Below, one piece after another: positions 50,043-61,185 of a stretch of DNA of 64,000 nucleotides (position 1 is its first letter; each line of letters opens with the position of its first letter). The stretch covers positions 196,540,001-196,604,000 of the forward strand of contig JBITNC010000001.1 of the NCBI GenBank assembly GCA_050084985.1. The letters are read 5' to 3'. The stretch is from Nageia nagi (taxonomy: Eukaryota; Pinophyta). Below the pieces are notes generated by a model. That model was not told the origin of the DNA, did not search any database, and worked only from the letters and a program-made list of their open reading frames with translations. Made by a program: the position numbers and the translations under genes.

Positions 50043-50890
50043 TGTTGCAGTGAAAATAGAGCTGGAATGTAGAATAACATGAAATACAAATTATTCTTAA
50101 ATCTTCACTGAACCTCAAATTATACAAAATAGATAAAAATGCTATAATTATGAATTGATATTGATTTTCAACTCAAACTACAATTTGCCCTTAAAAGGCA
50201 CTTTTACAAATGCCATTTGCCAAAATGAAGGTATTAGAGCTTCATTGTTTTTGATTTGCTTGCTTCTTTCCTTGATATGAGCAACCTGTAAATCCTACAC
50301 ACATGCAAAAGATAATAACATCAAAGCATCTATGTATGACATATATTAAATTGAAACTAGCATAAAATAATAAAAGGTATGAGCTCACAAGATTTTGGCA
50401 GCATTACCCTACTCCAAAAATTAGGCAAGATTGGTTCTATTTGCTTTGTATTAGCTTGTATTTATAGATTTTGGATGAGATGTTTCAAGGCTGGTAAGAG
50501 GAAGTGAACAACCACCGTGGGTCGTAATTGACCCCCTCTATCCACCTCATCTTGGAAAGTCAAAATGTTTCAACTTTCTCTCACTGTTTTGGCTTCTATT
50601 CGGTTGTTACAGAGTCATCGGCGACTGGAAGACGGACGTCGACGACTGGCTCAAAACACTGATGTTTGTTTTGGGTCATCGGTGATTGGTTAACAATTTT
50701 ATAAAAATATTAAAATGACCACCAAATAGTTAATTTTTATCGAAAAGGGGTCATGTGACCACTTGTTTTGCATGTACTCGATGAGAGCTATCCAATAATG
50801 GAGTTTTCAAGCTTGTTTGAGGCTTGTGTAAAGAGTTATGATTAATTCAATGTTTACTAGTTAACAAGGGGACATTTTTAGGTGTCTACA
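50043..50890 (-). repeat. 5' LTR of element G
   Basis: TGTAGACACC...CTGCAACA on the minus strand; 848 bp. A TATAAATA box on the minus strand is at 50459-50466, placed for transcription towards gag. Confidence 0.92.
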
Positions 50891-51266
50891 TAATTAAAGG
50901 GATTAATTATAGTAAAAGACAAAACGCTAATAAAATAGTCCTATCTAAATATAAATCACTCCTAGATTAATTAAATAATAATTACACATCCATAGAGGAA
51001 GGATGTGAGATTTTCAATGGTCAATTGGAAAGAGAATTTTGGATTCCCATATGTGTACAGTATTAGAAAATTAGTTGGATAGGTGAATTTTAAAATACTA
51101 TAACTCCTTCATTTCTTGATGAAACCTAGTCATGTAACTTATCAAAATGATTGGCACAAGATCCTCTTTCTATTCCAAGTGAAGAAACATCAATTTATGT
51201 CTTTTATAATATGAAATCCCCTTAAAAATAAAAATGAGTAAAACCTTAGAAATTGGGGATATTACA
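50891..51266 (-). repeat. 3' LTR of gypsy element F, proximal part
   Basis: On the minus strand it starts TGTAATATCCCC, preceded by a purine-rich GTAGGGGTGG (51267-51280) that fits a polypurine tract. It continues at 38805 after the element G insertion. Confidence 0.8.
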
Positions 51267-52746
51267 AATCCACCCCTACAAAATTGCTTGTCCCCAAACA
51301 ATGTTAAGACATTTGCCAAGATGATAATGTCCTAATTTATTCTTGAAGGACTTCTTCATGTTTTCATGGTGGTCCTTTGATGTCAAAGATAAATTCATGT
51401 GAAAAGGGTATCATCAAAGAGGTTGCAATTTCTTGATGTCATCCAAGGATGCTAAGAAATATCATGAAGTACCCATGTGGTACCAAAGATATTTTCTAAA
51501 CATATTTCCATTGTGTCTTAGAGTTTCCTTTATGACACCCCATTTCTTATGTTTCACTAATCTACATATGAATGTATCAATATAGTGTGAACTATAAAAA
51601 GTATGCTCCAAATTAAGTTCTAACCTTGTGTGATTACCCATGGGTCATTTCTTAGCTATCCAAAACCCTTTTGATCATCCCAAATGAGTGTAGATAGGTT
51701 TATAATACTTTTTATTAGGTCTAGTATATCTTTATTTAGTAGAAATTTTATGCCAACAACCTTCAAATAAGTTATCCAAGGCTTTTCATCTTCATTCATT
51801 CTATTGACATCATCATCTTGCAAAGTGATGTCTTCTCCACTTAACATATCTTCATTATCTAATTCATAAATATCTTCTTCATCACTTCCTTCACCAATAG
51901 AGATCTATTCAATCAAAGAATCAAAGAGTAAATTAACAATTTTGATCTCTTCCTCATCCATAGTACCCCAAATTATTTCATACTTTGTTTTCTTAGTCTC
52001 AAATTCTAGTTTCTCATGCTTAGGTGATAGTGTCATGATACCCAAAATAACCCTCTTAAAACATTGAATATGGCCTAACAAGATAGAATGAACTTTCTTC
52101 AAGTGAAGATAATGCCTTGAATTCTTGCAATTAACTCTTCTAGAAGGTGAATAAACTCTTCATAGACTTCAATGTAGTGTTATATGCCAAATCTTAAAAG
52201 TGAAATTGCTTCTTAAGGGCCAATATTGCTTTTCAAAATGATTTTATACTCCTTCAAACCCTACATTCCACCTCAATGCCTTATAGTCTTGCCAATGAAT
52301 CTTTCCAAGCCTACCAATTACCAAATGAATTTCCTCTAGACTTCAATTCCGAATTCAACTCCTCAAAATTGTTGTGTTTTCCTTCTATCTCAAGGTATGG
52401 CTTTATAGTATCTCAAAAATATTAAAAACAAAATTACATTTGCATCTTACTTTCTCTCCAAAATTTAAATTTTTGAATACTTTAAATAAAAACACCTTAT
52501 CTCTTCTAATTTAATTTGCTTGTCAAATTAAATTTTTATTTTTGCAAATAAAATATAAAATTAAATTTATTTTTAAAAATTAAAAATAAAATTGTAGAAA
52601 CTAAAATAAGAAATTTTTAAATTTTCCCAAACCTAGAAAATAGAACCTTAAATTATGAAATAGCATTGATCCCAATGCAAGCTTTATTGATGAATGACTC
52701 AAACTAGACATAAGGGACCCATGTCCAACTTTCGTCACTTTAAAAC
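51267..52746 (-). mobile_element. Interior of gypsy element F with a short acidic frame
   Basis: Between the polypurine tract and the copia C insertion. A minus-strand frame from 52102 to 51656 is open apart from one TAG, giving about 149 codons rich in Asp and Glu (DEEEIKIVNLLFDSL; then GEDITLQDDDVNRMNEDE). I do not recognise it. Upstream, 52380-52510 matches the leader of family E (16790-17000) in reverse complement. No gag or pol is seen, so F is either strongly deleted or non-autonomous. Confidence 0.6.
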
Positions 52747-53218
52747 TGTTAGAATTTGTAATGAAATATTGTGAATATCTAAACTCCTTGTAAGTTCAAT
52801 TAATCACTTAAAGGATATGTAGATACCTTAAGGGATTAATTGAATTCTTTATTATGTGTGGACTTTGACCTAACCATGGGATTAGTTGGTAGGTTAAAGT
52901 TAGGTCACATATTTATTGTAACCCTAACCTTACCCTTGGGTTAAAGGGAGGTTAGGGAGGTGCTCTCAAGCTATAAATAGAGGGCCTCTCCTCTTGTAAC
53001 ACATATAAGTTTTGGAGTAACATTACTCTACTAGTTTGTGTAGGAGAGAGGAATAGAATAGTTGTAAGAGAGGCATACTTGAGAATTGAGATACTAGTTG
53101 TAGATGTACTCCTAAGGAGGGAGGAACCACATTACACTTGTGTTATCTTGTGTGAATGTTATGTGATTGAGCTTCCTAGTCTTGGACCTTGAGGATTAGA
53201 GTAGGGCTAATTCTCTCA
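52747..53218 (+). repeat. 5' LTR of copia C
   Basis: TGTTAGAATTTG...ATTCTCTCA. Inverted repeat 52795-52844; AACCCTAA telo-box-like motif at 52920-52927 inside a CCTAACC/GGTTAGG inverted repeat (52923-52956); TATAAATA at about 52972, the likely promoter of the element. Confidence 0.95.
52972..52980 (+). promoter_or_regulatory. TATA box in the 5' LTR of copia C
   Basis: TATAAATAG followed by 'agggcctctcc', kept in A (5767), B (about 36891) and the 3' LTR of C (about 61873). Confidence 0.75.
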
Positions 53219-53220
53219 AT

Positions 53221-53233
53221 TGGTATCTAAAGC
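53221..53233 (+). other. Primer binding site of copia C
   Basis: TGGTATCTAAAGC two bases after the LTR end. It resembles TGGTATCAGAGC (complement of initiator-Met tRNA) with one substitution and one extra base. Confidence 0.75.
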
Positions 53234-53234
53234 T

Positions 53235-53346
53235 TGGTGTGGAAGCTCTTCTTCTACATCTTGGAGGTTCTTCATCCTTCTTCATTCCTTTGGTGTGGAA
53301 GCTCTTCTTCTACATCTTGGAGGTCCTTCATCCTTCTTCATTCCTC
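53235..53346 (+). repeat. 56-bp tandem duplication next to the primer site
   Basis: The segment starting 'tggtgtggaagctcttcttc' at 53235 recurs at 53291 with one or two differences. Confidence 0.92.
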
Positions 53347-54184
53347 ATCTTACACTCCATTGGTGAGGTAAATTTTAAGAGAAGGTATAAATTTCCTCCT
53401 CATTTGGTTATCTTAATGGATTATTACATTAGATACTAACATATTTTGTGAGATATTGGAGCTTATTTTTTTGCAAAATATGATCAAAATTGGCAATGCA
53501 AGCAATTTTTTTTGCTAACCTCTTATGTTAGTAGCATTTTTTTTACAAAATGCTTAATACATGATATACCTTTTTTTTTAAGAGGATACTATGCAATGCA
53601 AGTATTTTTACTAACATTTTGTTTGTTAGTAGTATTGATCAATAACTCTATTACAAGCATTGCCAAGGTGTAATAGTTACATAATACTTTATTTCTTCTC
53701 TAAATTGTCTTATTTTTTACAAAATTTTAATGCAAGCAGAGGGAAATAATTTCTAGAGGCAATTGTTTAAAATTTAAAGCAAATATGGGGATATTTTCCC
53801 TCTCTCATTTTTTTTGTTGAAATAAAAAAAAGTGGAAGACTTTACAAGTTTTTTGAAATATTTACAATATATTTTTCAAAAATTATAAAATTTTGGGGGG
53901 GGGGACAAAATAAAATAGGGTCTGTAAAATGTTTGACAAAATGCCTCATCTCATATGAGAAATATTGAATTTGAATTCAAAGGCTCAGACAGATTCATGA
54001 TTCTTCATTTGAAACTGTAATTTCTCCTGATAGGAACAAACTTTGCATATTCCCTTCCAATTTCTTTTCTACGTCTCCCGCCTGCCTCTGCCTCCTCCCA
54101 CCTGCCTTTGCCTCCTCCTGCAAGCATAGGGTTTGAACACTATTTGACAAAATGACTCATCGAGATGCAGTCTTTCAATTACAA
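53347..54184 (+). other. Proximal leader of copia C
   Basis: Non-coding, with poly-T and poly-A runs, a run of ten G at 53895-53904, and a C/T-rich stretch (54060-54125) with repeated 'cctgcct-tgcctcctcc'. Confidence 0.6.
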
Positions 54185-54490
54185 TGATCAATGCGATGCT
54201 TGGTAAATGCTACTTGAAAGAAGGGTGGTACCAACTACAAATGAAATTACTATCCTCTGTTACTCTAGTCAGGGACATGATGATGAAGAAAGATTTGAAA
54301 GACATCCAAATGGACATTTGATATGATATCTTCCAGCTTCGCTTTTAAAACAAATGAGTCTTGTTGATACTCCTGGCATAAATGTCATTCTCCAGCGTTA
54401 ACAAAGGCTAACTGAAGAGTTTGTGCCTCGGGTAGACTTGGTGCTTTTTGTAATATCAGTGGACAGACCATTGGCTAAAAGTGAGGAAAT
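54185..54490 (+). pseudogene. Captured FZL-like (FZO-like dynamin GTPase) gene fragment in copia C leader
   Basis: Plus-strand readings match the GTPase domain of FZL, a plant dynamin-related protein of chloroplast membranes. First frame: INAMLGKCYLKEG; after a frame change: VPTTNEITILCYS; then LPASLLKQMSLVDTPG, with the DTPG G3 motif of GTPases, NVILQR, a stop where Gln is expected, RLTEEFVPRVDLVLFV and SVDRPL. The fragment is about 100 codons with at least one frameshift and two stops. It lies in the leader, in sense orientation. Absence of obvious introns in the run suggests a single exon or an RNA-derived copy. Confidence 0.82.
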
Positions 54491-54565
54491 GCACAAAATG
54501 GATACGTTGAAAGGAATGATCAACTATTCTTGGTTGCAAAGGAATGAAACTCTTGTATTGTCAAT

Positions 54566-54858
54566 GTGTCATCACCTATAATTTGTATTGACATACATTC
54601 TACCTGCAACACTTTGGCCAGGAACAAGGATTCTATGAGAATGACCCTCAAACAAACTATCAATGCGCATCCCATACAAAACCACAAACCCTTACGAAGA
54701 CTAGTGAAGGTTGTAGCCCTTTACCAAGATGTGGATATGTATATGGATATGGATATGCCAACATCAATCGACATGGAAGCCATCACCTCCGAGGAAGAGT
54801 TTGATAAAGTATTGGCTCAAGCCCAACAACGTTCACAACCTATTATAATCGACTAAAA
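54566..54858 (+). pseudogene. Captured WCRKC-type thioredoxin-like gene fragment in copia C leader
   Basis: An open frame of 96 codons (54566-54856). Its last 30 residues, including SIDMEAITSEEEFDKVLAQA and RSQPIIID, resemble the sequence just before the active site of WCRKC-type thioredoxin-like proteins of chloroplasts. The WCRKC active site itself is missing: the frame stops directly after IIID, where Trp would follow. The upstream half of the frame has weaker similarity and may include transit-peptide-side or unrelated sequence. It sits about 80 bp after the FZL-like fragment, same orientation. The call rests on one short region. Confidence 0.65.
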
Positions 54859-56711
54859 CATTACCTGGTTCATTTGCATCCATTTTACCATTTGGTGGTT
54901 CCTCTTTGGAAGAAAGTACAAGAAATTCAATAAGCTCATCCAATACCTCACCAGCTAGGTCACTTCGCACGCCTCCACGTCTCCCTTGCATGCGTGCCTC
55001 CTTCTCTCTCTGCTCTAGCACTCTAATCCCTCTCCTCCTATGCAAGCCTCCTCTTCCCCCTTCCCCAACACCTCCATAAGCTATCCTCTAAATGCCTTCA
55101 TGCAGGTCATCCTCCTTCCCATGGTCAAGGTTGATGGCTGCCAACTTCTTGCAAGTCTTCTTAGTCACTTTAATGCACTTAAATGCATTAAGTTTGTTTA
55201 GTTGACTACTTGCATTTTTTGCTCTTCCAAATGCAACATATGCTTTTCTTGGTGGAAGAAAAAGGGGGGGGTCATATTTTTACAACTAAAAAGCCTTTAA
55301 TTATTTTTTGACTTAGGAGTATTTTTTATTTTTTAGTGCTTGAGGTAGGAGAAGTATTAAAATGCATAAAGTAGGGGTATGGGTCTCCTTCTTTTTCCAT
55401 TTAATTCTTGGAGACTTGGTAAGTGGTGAATATTTTAACTTATTTTAAGTTAAAACTTAGCTTATTTAAAAAATGCTTAGAATATTTTTAATATTGTATG
55501 TTTAATTCACTAAGGTGCACATGCAATTTTTTAATGCTAACCTCTTAGCATTTTTTTCTCTAAGCATAGTAATTTAGTCTAAGTATGCTATTTTTTTTAA
55601 GTAAATAAGGGAAAATTTTTTACTTAAAATGCATACTTATAAGACAAGTCTTAGCATACAATTTTTTTTAGGGATAAAACTTTAAGTGAAAAGGGGGGAA
55701 TTGGTATAATTTTTACTTAAATTTTATTTAGATCTTGCATGCTAGACTTGTGATGCATGTCTCTTTATCTTGTAAACCTTATCTAAATCTTGCATGCTAA
55801 ACTTATGATGCATGTATCTTTATCTTGTTTGAAGAATAAAATATGCTTAGGACTTAAATTTTTAAGTTAAATAATGCATGATGCATGATTACTTATTTTT
55901 TTAAGTCATGGAATAATGCATGTTATGAATTAAATACTAAGTAGGACTTAGTTCTTTTGTTTAATTCATTAAGTGCTTGAATAAATTGAGCAAAATATAC
56001 AAAATGTAAAAGTCCTTTAGGGTTAGTACAAAACCCATTGGACTTTTTAAGGTTTTTCAAGCTCATGTGGATGATGCAATTTTACTTTACTTTATATTTT
56101 TATACAATTTGCTTATACTTGCAAAAATGCAAATATTGAAAGTAACCCCTAAAATGAACACATCTGCACGTATTCTTCCACAACATGACTTGTTTGGGGA
56201 GCCACAAGGTGAGGACAGGGCAGACTGGAGCCTTTTTAGTTTGAAAACCCGAGTGGTGGTAAGTTCATCTTAATTGCCCCTAAGACCTCTGTTGGATTGG
56301 ACATAACTCTATTAGGTGGACAGACATGTGTGTAGTGATACCACATGTCTGCACGTCCATTCAGGGATTATCCTAATAACCTAGGAGGAAAACTGAAAAC
56401 CTTAATCAAGATAATTAAAATGGCCGGTCCAAGATACGTCAGATCCTTGGAAAATAGTTGGTACTTCTCCTTATGAGAGTATATTACTGACCAAGGTGAA
56501 CTGGTTGAGGACTGGTAGTACCTAGGCTCCACCTTGTGGGCATCCAGGTGAAGGCCTAATTCTATACAAGAAAACAACCCCAACTTTATTCCTCTACGGA
56601 TCATGGTTATAAGTTTGTACATGTGGGACATGTTTACTTATGTTTGATTTGTATAGATGGAAACTTGTAAAAATTTGCATTCTTATTGCATATTTATTTT
56701 TTGTACAGATA
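54859..56711 (+). other. Distal leader of copia C
   Basis: C/T-rich segment (54950-55080), low-complexity part with 'acttaaat' and 'gcatgcta' words (55420-55990), then the block shared with A (1-650) and B (31800-32494). Non-coding. Confidence 0.7.
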
Positions 56712-57659
56712 ATGGTTGAAACCTTCATACCCAAGCACATACTCAACGGTTCCAACTTCGGCATATGGGAACCTTGTATGAGAGTTGAGTTACAGGCAAG
56801 GAAGCTGTGGTAGATAGTAAATGAAGATCTAGTTGCTCCTACAGATGAGAAGGCCCTTGAAATTTACAACTCAAAGAATGAGTTAGCAACTTCTATGATC
56901 TATCGTGGAGTTTCAGATGACATCCTTCTCATGATCTCTTCCTTGACATCAGCAAAAGAAGCTTGGGATAGACTAAAGAAAATTTACCTTTGGTCCAAAT
57001 TTTCAAGAAAGTTCACCATTCTACAAAAGTTGTTGCAATATCGTTAAGGAGAAGATGAAAGTGCCTCAATCTACTTGAACAAAATCATTGACCTCAGGAC
57101 ACAACTGGTTGGCTGTGGGTGCAATTGGATCAATGATGAGTTCATGGTCTTCATCATTCTTCAAAACCTCTCTACAAAGTTCAGTAACTTTTTCATAGTT
57201 ATGTAGACTAGGCTCGATGAAGAAGAAGATGTTATCTCCCTTGACAACCTTTCTAGACTCCTTCTGAAGCATGAGGAAACTTTGAATAAGAAAATGTTGA
57301 ACATTTTTCCAAAGGATAATAGCATTGCTTTAGGAGCAACCAAAACTCCTTTCAAGAAGACGTTCAAACATTATAAATTCAAAGATAACAAATCTTCATC
57401 TACTATCAAGAAGCACGACAACTTCAAACAAAGTAATGACAAAGCTGGATCAAGCAAACCAACACCGCAGGAAAAGTTTGATGGGAATTGTAACTTTTGT
57501 GGCATCTTTGGGCATAAAGAGTATGATTGTCACAAAAAGAAATTTACTCAAAAAGGCAAGAGAAATGCAAATGTGAGAAATTTCAATAATAAAAAGAAGA
57601 ACAAGCATGCTGCTACTGTTGCCTACTACTCAATGACTCAAACTATTTCAAATGATTAG
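56712..57659 (+). pseudogene. gag: gag of copia C, with stops
   Basis: ATG at 56712 after the conserved leader. Reads the copia gag region (VETFIPKHILNGSNFGIW) without the 40-bp deletion of copy A. Stops: TAG 56811 (CAG in A), TAA near 57044, TAG near 57204 (GAG in A), and TAG 57657-57659 (TGG in A). The CCHC zinc knuckle CNFCGIFGHKEYDC is intact near 57490-57531, followed by a Lys-rich linker. Confidence 0.92.
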
Positions 57660-58978
57660 ATTATTGATTCAAGATGCACTAATCACATGTGTTATGAAAA
57701 GGATAAGTTTGAAAATTTTCATAAGTACAACAAGGATATAGTTGTGATAGGTGATAATACAGTCTTTGATGTTCAAGGAATAGGGAATGTGAAGATTCAT
57801 GGAAAGGTGCTTGATAATGTCTTTTATGTGCCTAAGCTAAGGATGAATCTTATCTCTGTAATTCAAATTACAAGGATAGGATGCTCATTTGAGTTTACCT
57901 CACACTCTTGGTGTGTTAAGAAAGGACTTGCCACTTTGATGAAAGGATCAGTAAAGAATGACCTTTATATTGTGGATCAAGTACCCTCAAAAATTTGTCT
58001 TGCTACAAATGTGTGTTCAAGAGGTAATCTTTGGCATCAACGATTAGGGCACCTTAACCACAAGAGTATTCAAGATATGAAAAATCAAGAACTTGTGGAA
58101 GGTTTACCTAATATTTCACCCACAATTGGTCTTTGTGAAAGATGCATTCTAGGAAAGATGAATAGGCAAAAGTTTGAAAAGGATAAGGTAACTCGGGCTA
58201 CTCATCCTCTTCAGCTTGTGCATTCAGATTTGATGGGTCCATTTTAGACTAAGTCTCTAGGGGGAGCTTCTTATGTTCTGACCTTCATTGATGACTTCAG
58301 TAGGATGACATTTGGTTATCTACTTGAGCACAAGGATCAAACTTTTGACCAGTTTAAAGACTTCAAGGCACTTGTTGAAAATTAAACTGATTTAAGATCA
58401 AAATGTTGAGATCTGACAATGGGGGTGAGTATAATAGCAATGAGTTTAACGACTATTGTGTTAAACATGGGATCAAGTGGCAATTCACAATGCCATACAC
58501 CCCTCAGCAAAATGGAGTTGCTGAAAGAAAGAATCACACCATTATGGAAATGGCAAGATGCATGTTGGGTAACCTTCCTAGTTTCTTATGGGGAGAAGCT
58601 GTTCACATTGCTATTCACACCCTAAATAGGTGTCTTACTAAAGCAGTTGAAGGAAAAACTCCGTATGAAGCATGGACAAGAAAGAAACCTAACATCTCAC
58701 ACTTCAGGGTCTTTGGATGTGATGCATTTGCCTTCATTACCTCAGAGAAAAGAAAGAAGCTAGATAAAAGATCAGAAAAATGCATCTTTATGGGGTATGA
58801 TAATCAGCATAGAGGTTACAGGCTCTACTCCTCATCCCATAAAATAGTCTTTGTTTCTAGGGATGTCAAGTTCAATGAACTTCCTGAGGATACGACTTCT
58901 CATGCTGAGGTGTCTGATTCGGATGATTCTACGCCTGCACCTAACTGGTTGGATGATCATGTAGGGAAGTCACCATAA
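57660..58978 (+). pseudogene. pro-int: Protease and integrase of copia C
   Basis: Protease active site reads DSRC (57665-57676) instead of DSGC, which should abolish activity. GAG-pre-integrase (WHQRLGHLNH near 58032) and core (VHSDLMGPF) follow to TAG near 58246, CAG in copy A. FIDDFSRMTF is still present beyond it. A TAA near 58384 and a one-base loss near 58397 break the frame; the second half reopens at 58403 with LRSDNGGEYNSNEF and GVAERKN. The frame ends at a TAA shared with copy A (58976-58978). Confidence 0.92.
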
Positions 58979-59014
58979 GAGCAAAATTCTCTAGCTTAGA
59001 GAATTACAAGAAGT

Positions 59015-60607
59015 ATGACCTTGAATAAATCCTTATTTGCCAAAATTGATAATATGAATGAGCCATCAACATTCAAAGAAGCTTCCAAGCAAGAGTGTTG
59101 GATGGAAGCTATGAAAGTTGAGTATGAGGCACTCATGAAAAATGAAACTTGGGATTTGGTTCCTTATCCCAATGAGAAAAAAATGATTGGAAATAAATGG
59201 ATATACAAGGTTAAGTACAATTCTGATGGAGAAGTTGAATAATACAAAGCAAGGCTAGTGGCCAAAGGATTCGCTCAGAAATATGGTATTGATTATGAGG
59301 AAACCTTTGCTCCTGTGGCCAAGATGCCTACTGTCAGGATAATTCTTGCTCTTTTTGTAGCTCAAGGTTGGAAAGTTTTCCAACTTGATGTCAAGAGTGC
59401 ATTTCTCAATGGTGACTTGGATGTAAAAATCTACATGAATCAACCAAAACGATTTATTCTAGAAGGAAAAGAGTCTCTTGTGTGCAAGCTAAAGAAGTCT
59501 TTAAATGGACTTAAACAAGCACCTAGAGCATGGTACAAAAAAATTTCAAGATTCTTTATAGATATTGGTTTTTCCAAGTGCTTCTCTGATTTAGATCTCT
59601 ATGTACTCAATCAAGGAAAAGATGTGGTCTTAATTCTCCTTTATGTGGGTGATCTTCTCATAACAGGCAATAATATTAAAATCATCCAAGAGTGCATATC
59701 CAAACTGAAGGCAACATTTGAAATGACTGATCTAGGTCTATTGCATTACTATCTTGGAATGCAAGTATACCAACACAAAGATTGTACTTATCTTAGTTAA
59801 TCTAAGTATATATCAGACATCTTACAAAAGTTTGGAATGGAGGAGTGTAGATATGCTGCAATACCTATTTCTCCTAGAATCGTTGTATCACTGAGCTCAG
59901 ATTCTCTATTGGCTGATGCTACAGCTTATAGGCAATTGATCGGTAGTCTTTTGTATTTGACTATCTCTCGACCTGATATTACCTTTGCAGTGAATCTGAT
60001 GGCACGATTCATGCAAAAACCATACGTTGAACACCTCAATGTTGTGAAGCAAATCTTGAGGTATGTGGTAGGGATAAAGGATCTTGGTCTTAAGTATTCC
60101 AAAGTGCCCTCAATTGTTCTCTCAGGGTTCTTAGATTCTGATTATGGGGGAGATAGAGATGACAGAAAATCAACCTCTGCATATGTATTCAGCATTGGTT
60201 CAGGTGCTATCTCTTGGGCTTCCAAGAAGCAACCTACTGTGACTCTTTCTACCATCGAAGCTGAATATCAAGCCATGTCTGTTACCACCCAAGAAGCTAT
60301 TTGGCTGAGGCATCTTCTGAATGAAATTGGGTATAAGCAAAATGGCCCATCTCTTATTTCTTTAGATAATTAATCGGCTATCTCTTTGGCTAAGAATCCT
60401 GTGTTCCATTAGAGAACCAAACATGTGGAAATCCAAGCCCATTTTATCAGGGAGAAGGTTCTAGATGACATCATACACTTGGAGTATTGTCCATCTACTG
60501 AAAACTCTGCTGATCTATTCACCAAGCCCCTTCCTAAAGCTCAGTTCAGCAAGCTTAGAGATTCTCTTAGCTTGGTGAAGTTGCCCTCAAGGGGGAGTGA
60601 AGTTTGA
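59015..60607 (+). pseudogene. RT-RNaseH: Reverse transcriptase and RNase H of copia C
   Basis: RT motifs as in copy A, with stops at about 59240 and 59798, the latter CAA in A. The catalytic box reads YVGD (59642-59653) instead of YVDD, removing an Asp needed for polymerisation. RNase H (about 60135-60370) keeps SDYGGDRDDRKSTS, ISWASKKQ and LSTIEAEY, which are broken in copy A. A TAA near 60371 and a TAG near 60411 follow; the TAG is shared with A. The C-terminal tail (60425-60607) is open. Confidence 0.93.
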
Positions 60608-60663
60608 ACTTTTGTTAGTGATGACAACTTCACCTCTAAGAGGCCTTTTTTGATTGTACATTC

Positions 60664-61185
60664 TAGACCTCCGTGGTGAGTTTGCTCTGCGTGACAAACT
60701 TGTTGTACAATTGTTGTTATAGAGTGTTGATTATTTTATACCTCTGTGGTAAGTTTGCTCTGCGTGACAAACTTGTTGTACATATTTATACCTCTGTGGT
60801 AAGTTTGCTCTACGTGACAAACTTGTTGTACATTTTATACCTCCGTGGTGAGTTTGCTCTGCATGAGAAACTTGTTGTACAATTTTTGAGCATATAATTA
60901 ATATACCTCTATGGTAAGTTCGCTTTGCGTGATGAACTTGTTGTACATTCTATACCTCCATGGTGAGTTTGCTCTGCGTGAGAAACTCGTACAATTTTTA
61001 TGCTCTATACCTCCGTGGTGAGTTTGCTCTGCGTGAGAAACTCGTTGTATAATTTTTGAGCATATAATTAATATACCTTCGTGGTAATTTCGCTCTGTGT
61101 GATGAACTTGTTGTACATTCTATACCTCCGTGGTGAGTTTGCTCTGTGTGAGAAACTTGTATAATTTTTATGCTCTATTAATAAT
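60664..61185 (+). repeat. Nine-unit hairpin tandem array in the 3' non-coding region of copia C
   Basis: Same organisation as 4576-5072 in copy A, including the triplet order and the 'gagcatataattaat' spacers. Eight of nine units keep pairing arms when G-U pairs are allowed; unit 8 (near 61090) has one mismatch. Confidence 0.9.

Larger units (their letters stand above)
38806..50890 (-). mobile_element. Complete 12.1-kb gag-only gypsy element G (non-autonomous, Tat-like)
   Basis: Two direct 848-bp LTRs (38806-39653 and 50043-50890), primer site, polypurine tract and near-matching flanks (CAATT at 38801-38805, TAATT at 50891-50895) define a full insertion on the minus strand. The LTRs differ at roughly 35-40 positions by eye. 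Inside is one long gag-protease reading (48091 down to about 44084) and no reverse transcriptase, RNase H or integrase that I can find; the 4.4 kb after it hold repeats. This resembles non-autonomous gag-carrying elements (TR-GAG type), which would need pol from relatives. A PPR gene fragment lies in the leader in the opposite orientation. Confidence 0.85.

Noticed and set aside
53239-53439. 66-codon frame after the copia C primer site
   Set aside because: It is created by the 56-bp tandem duplication and has no counterpart to compare; it lies in the leader.
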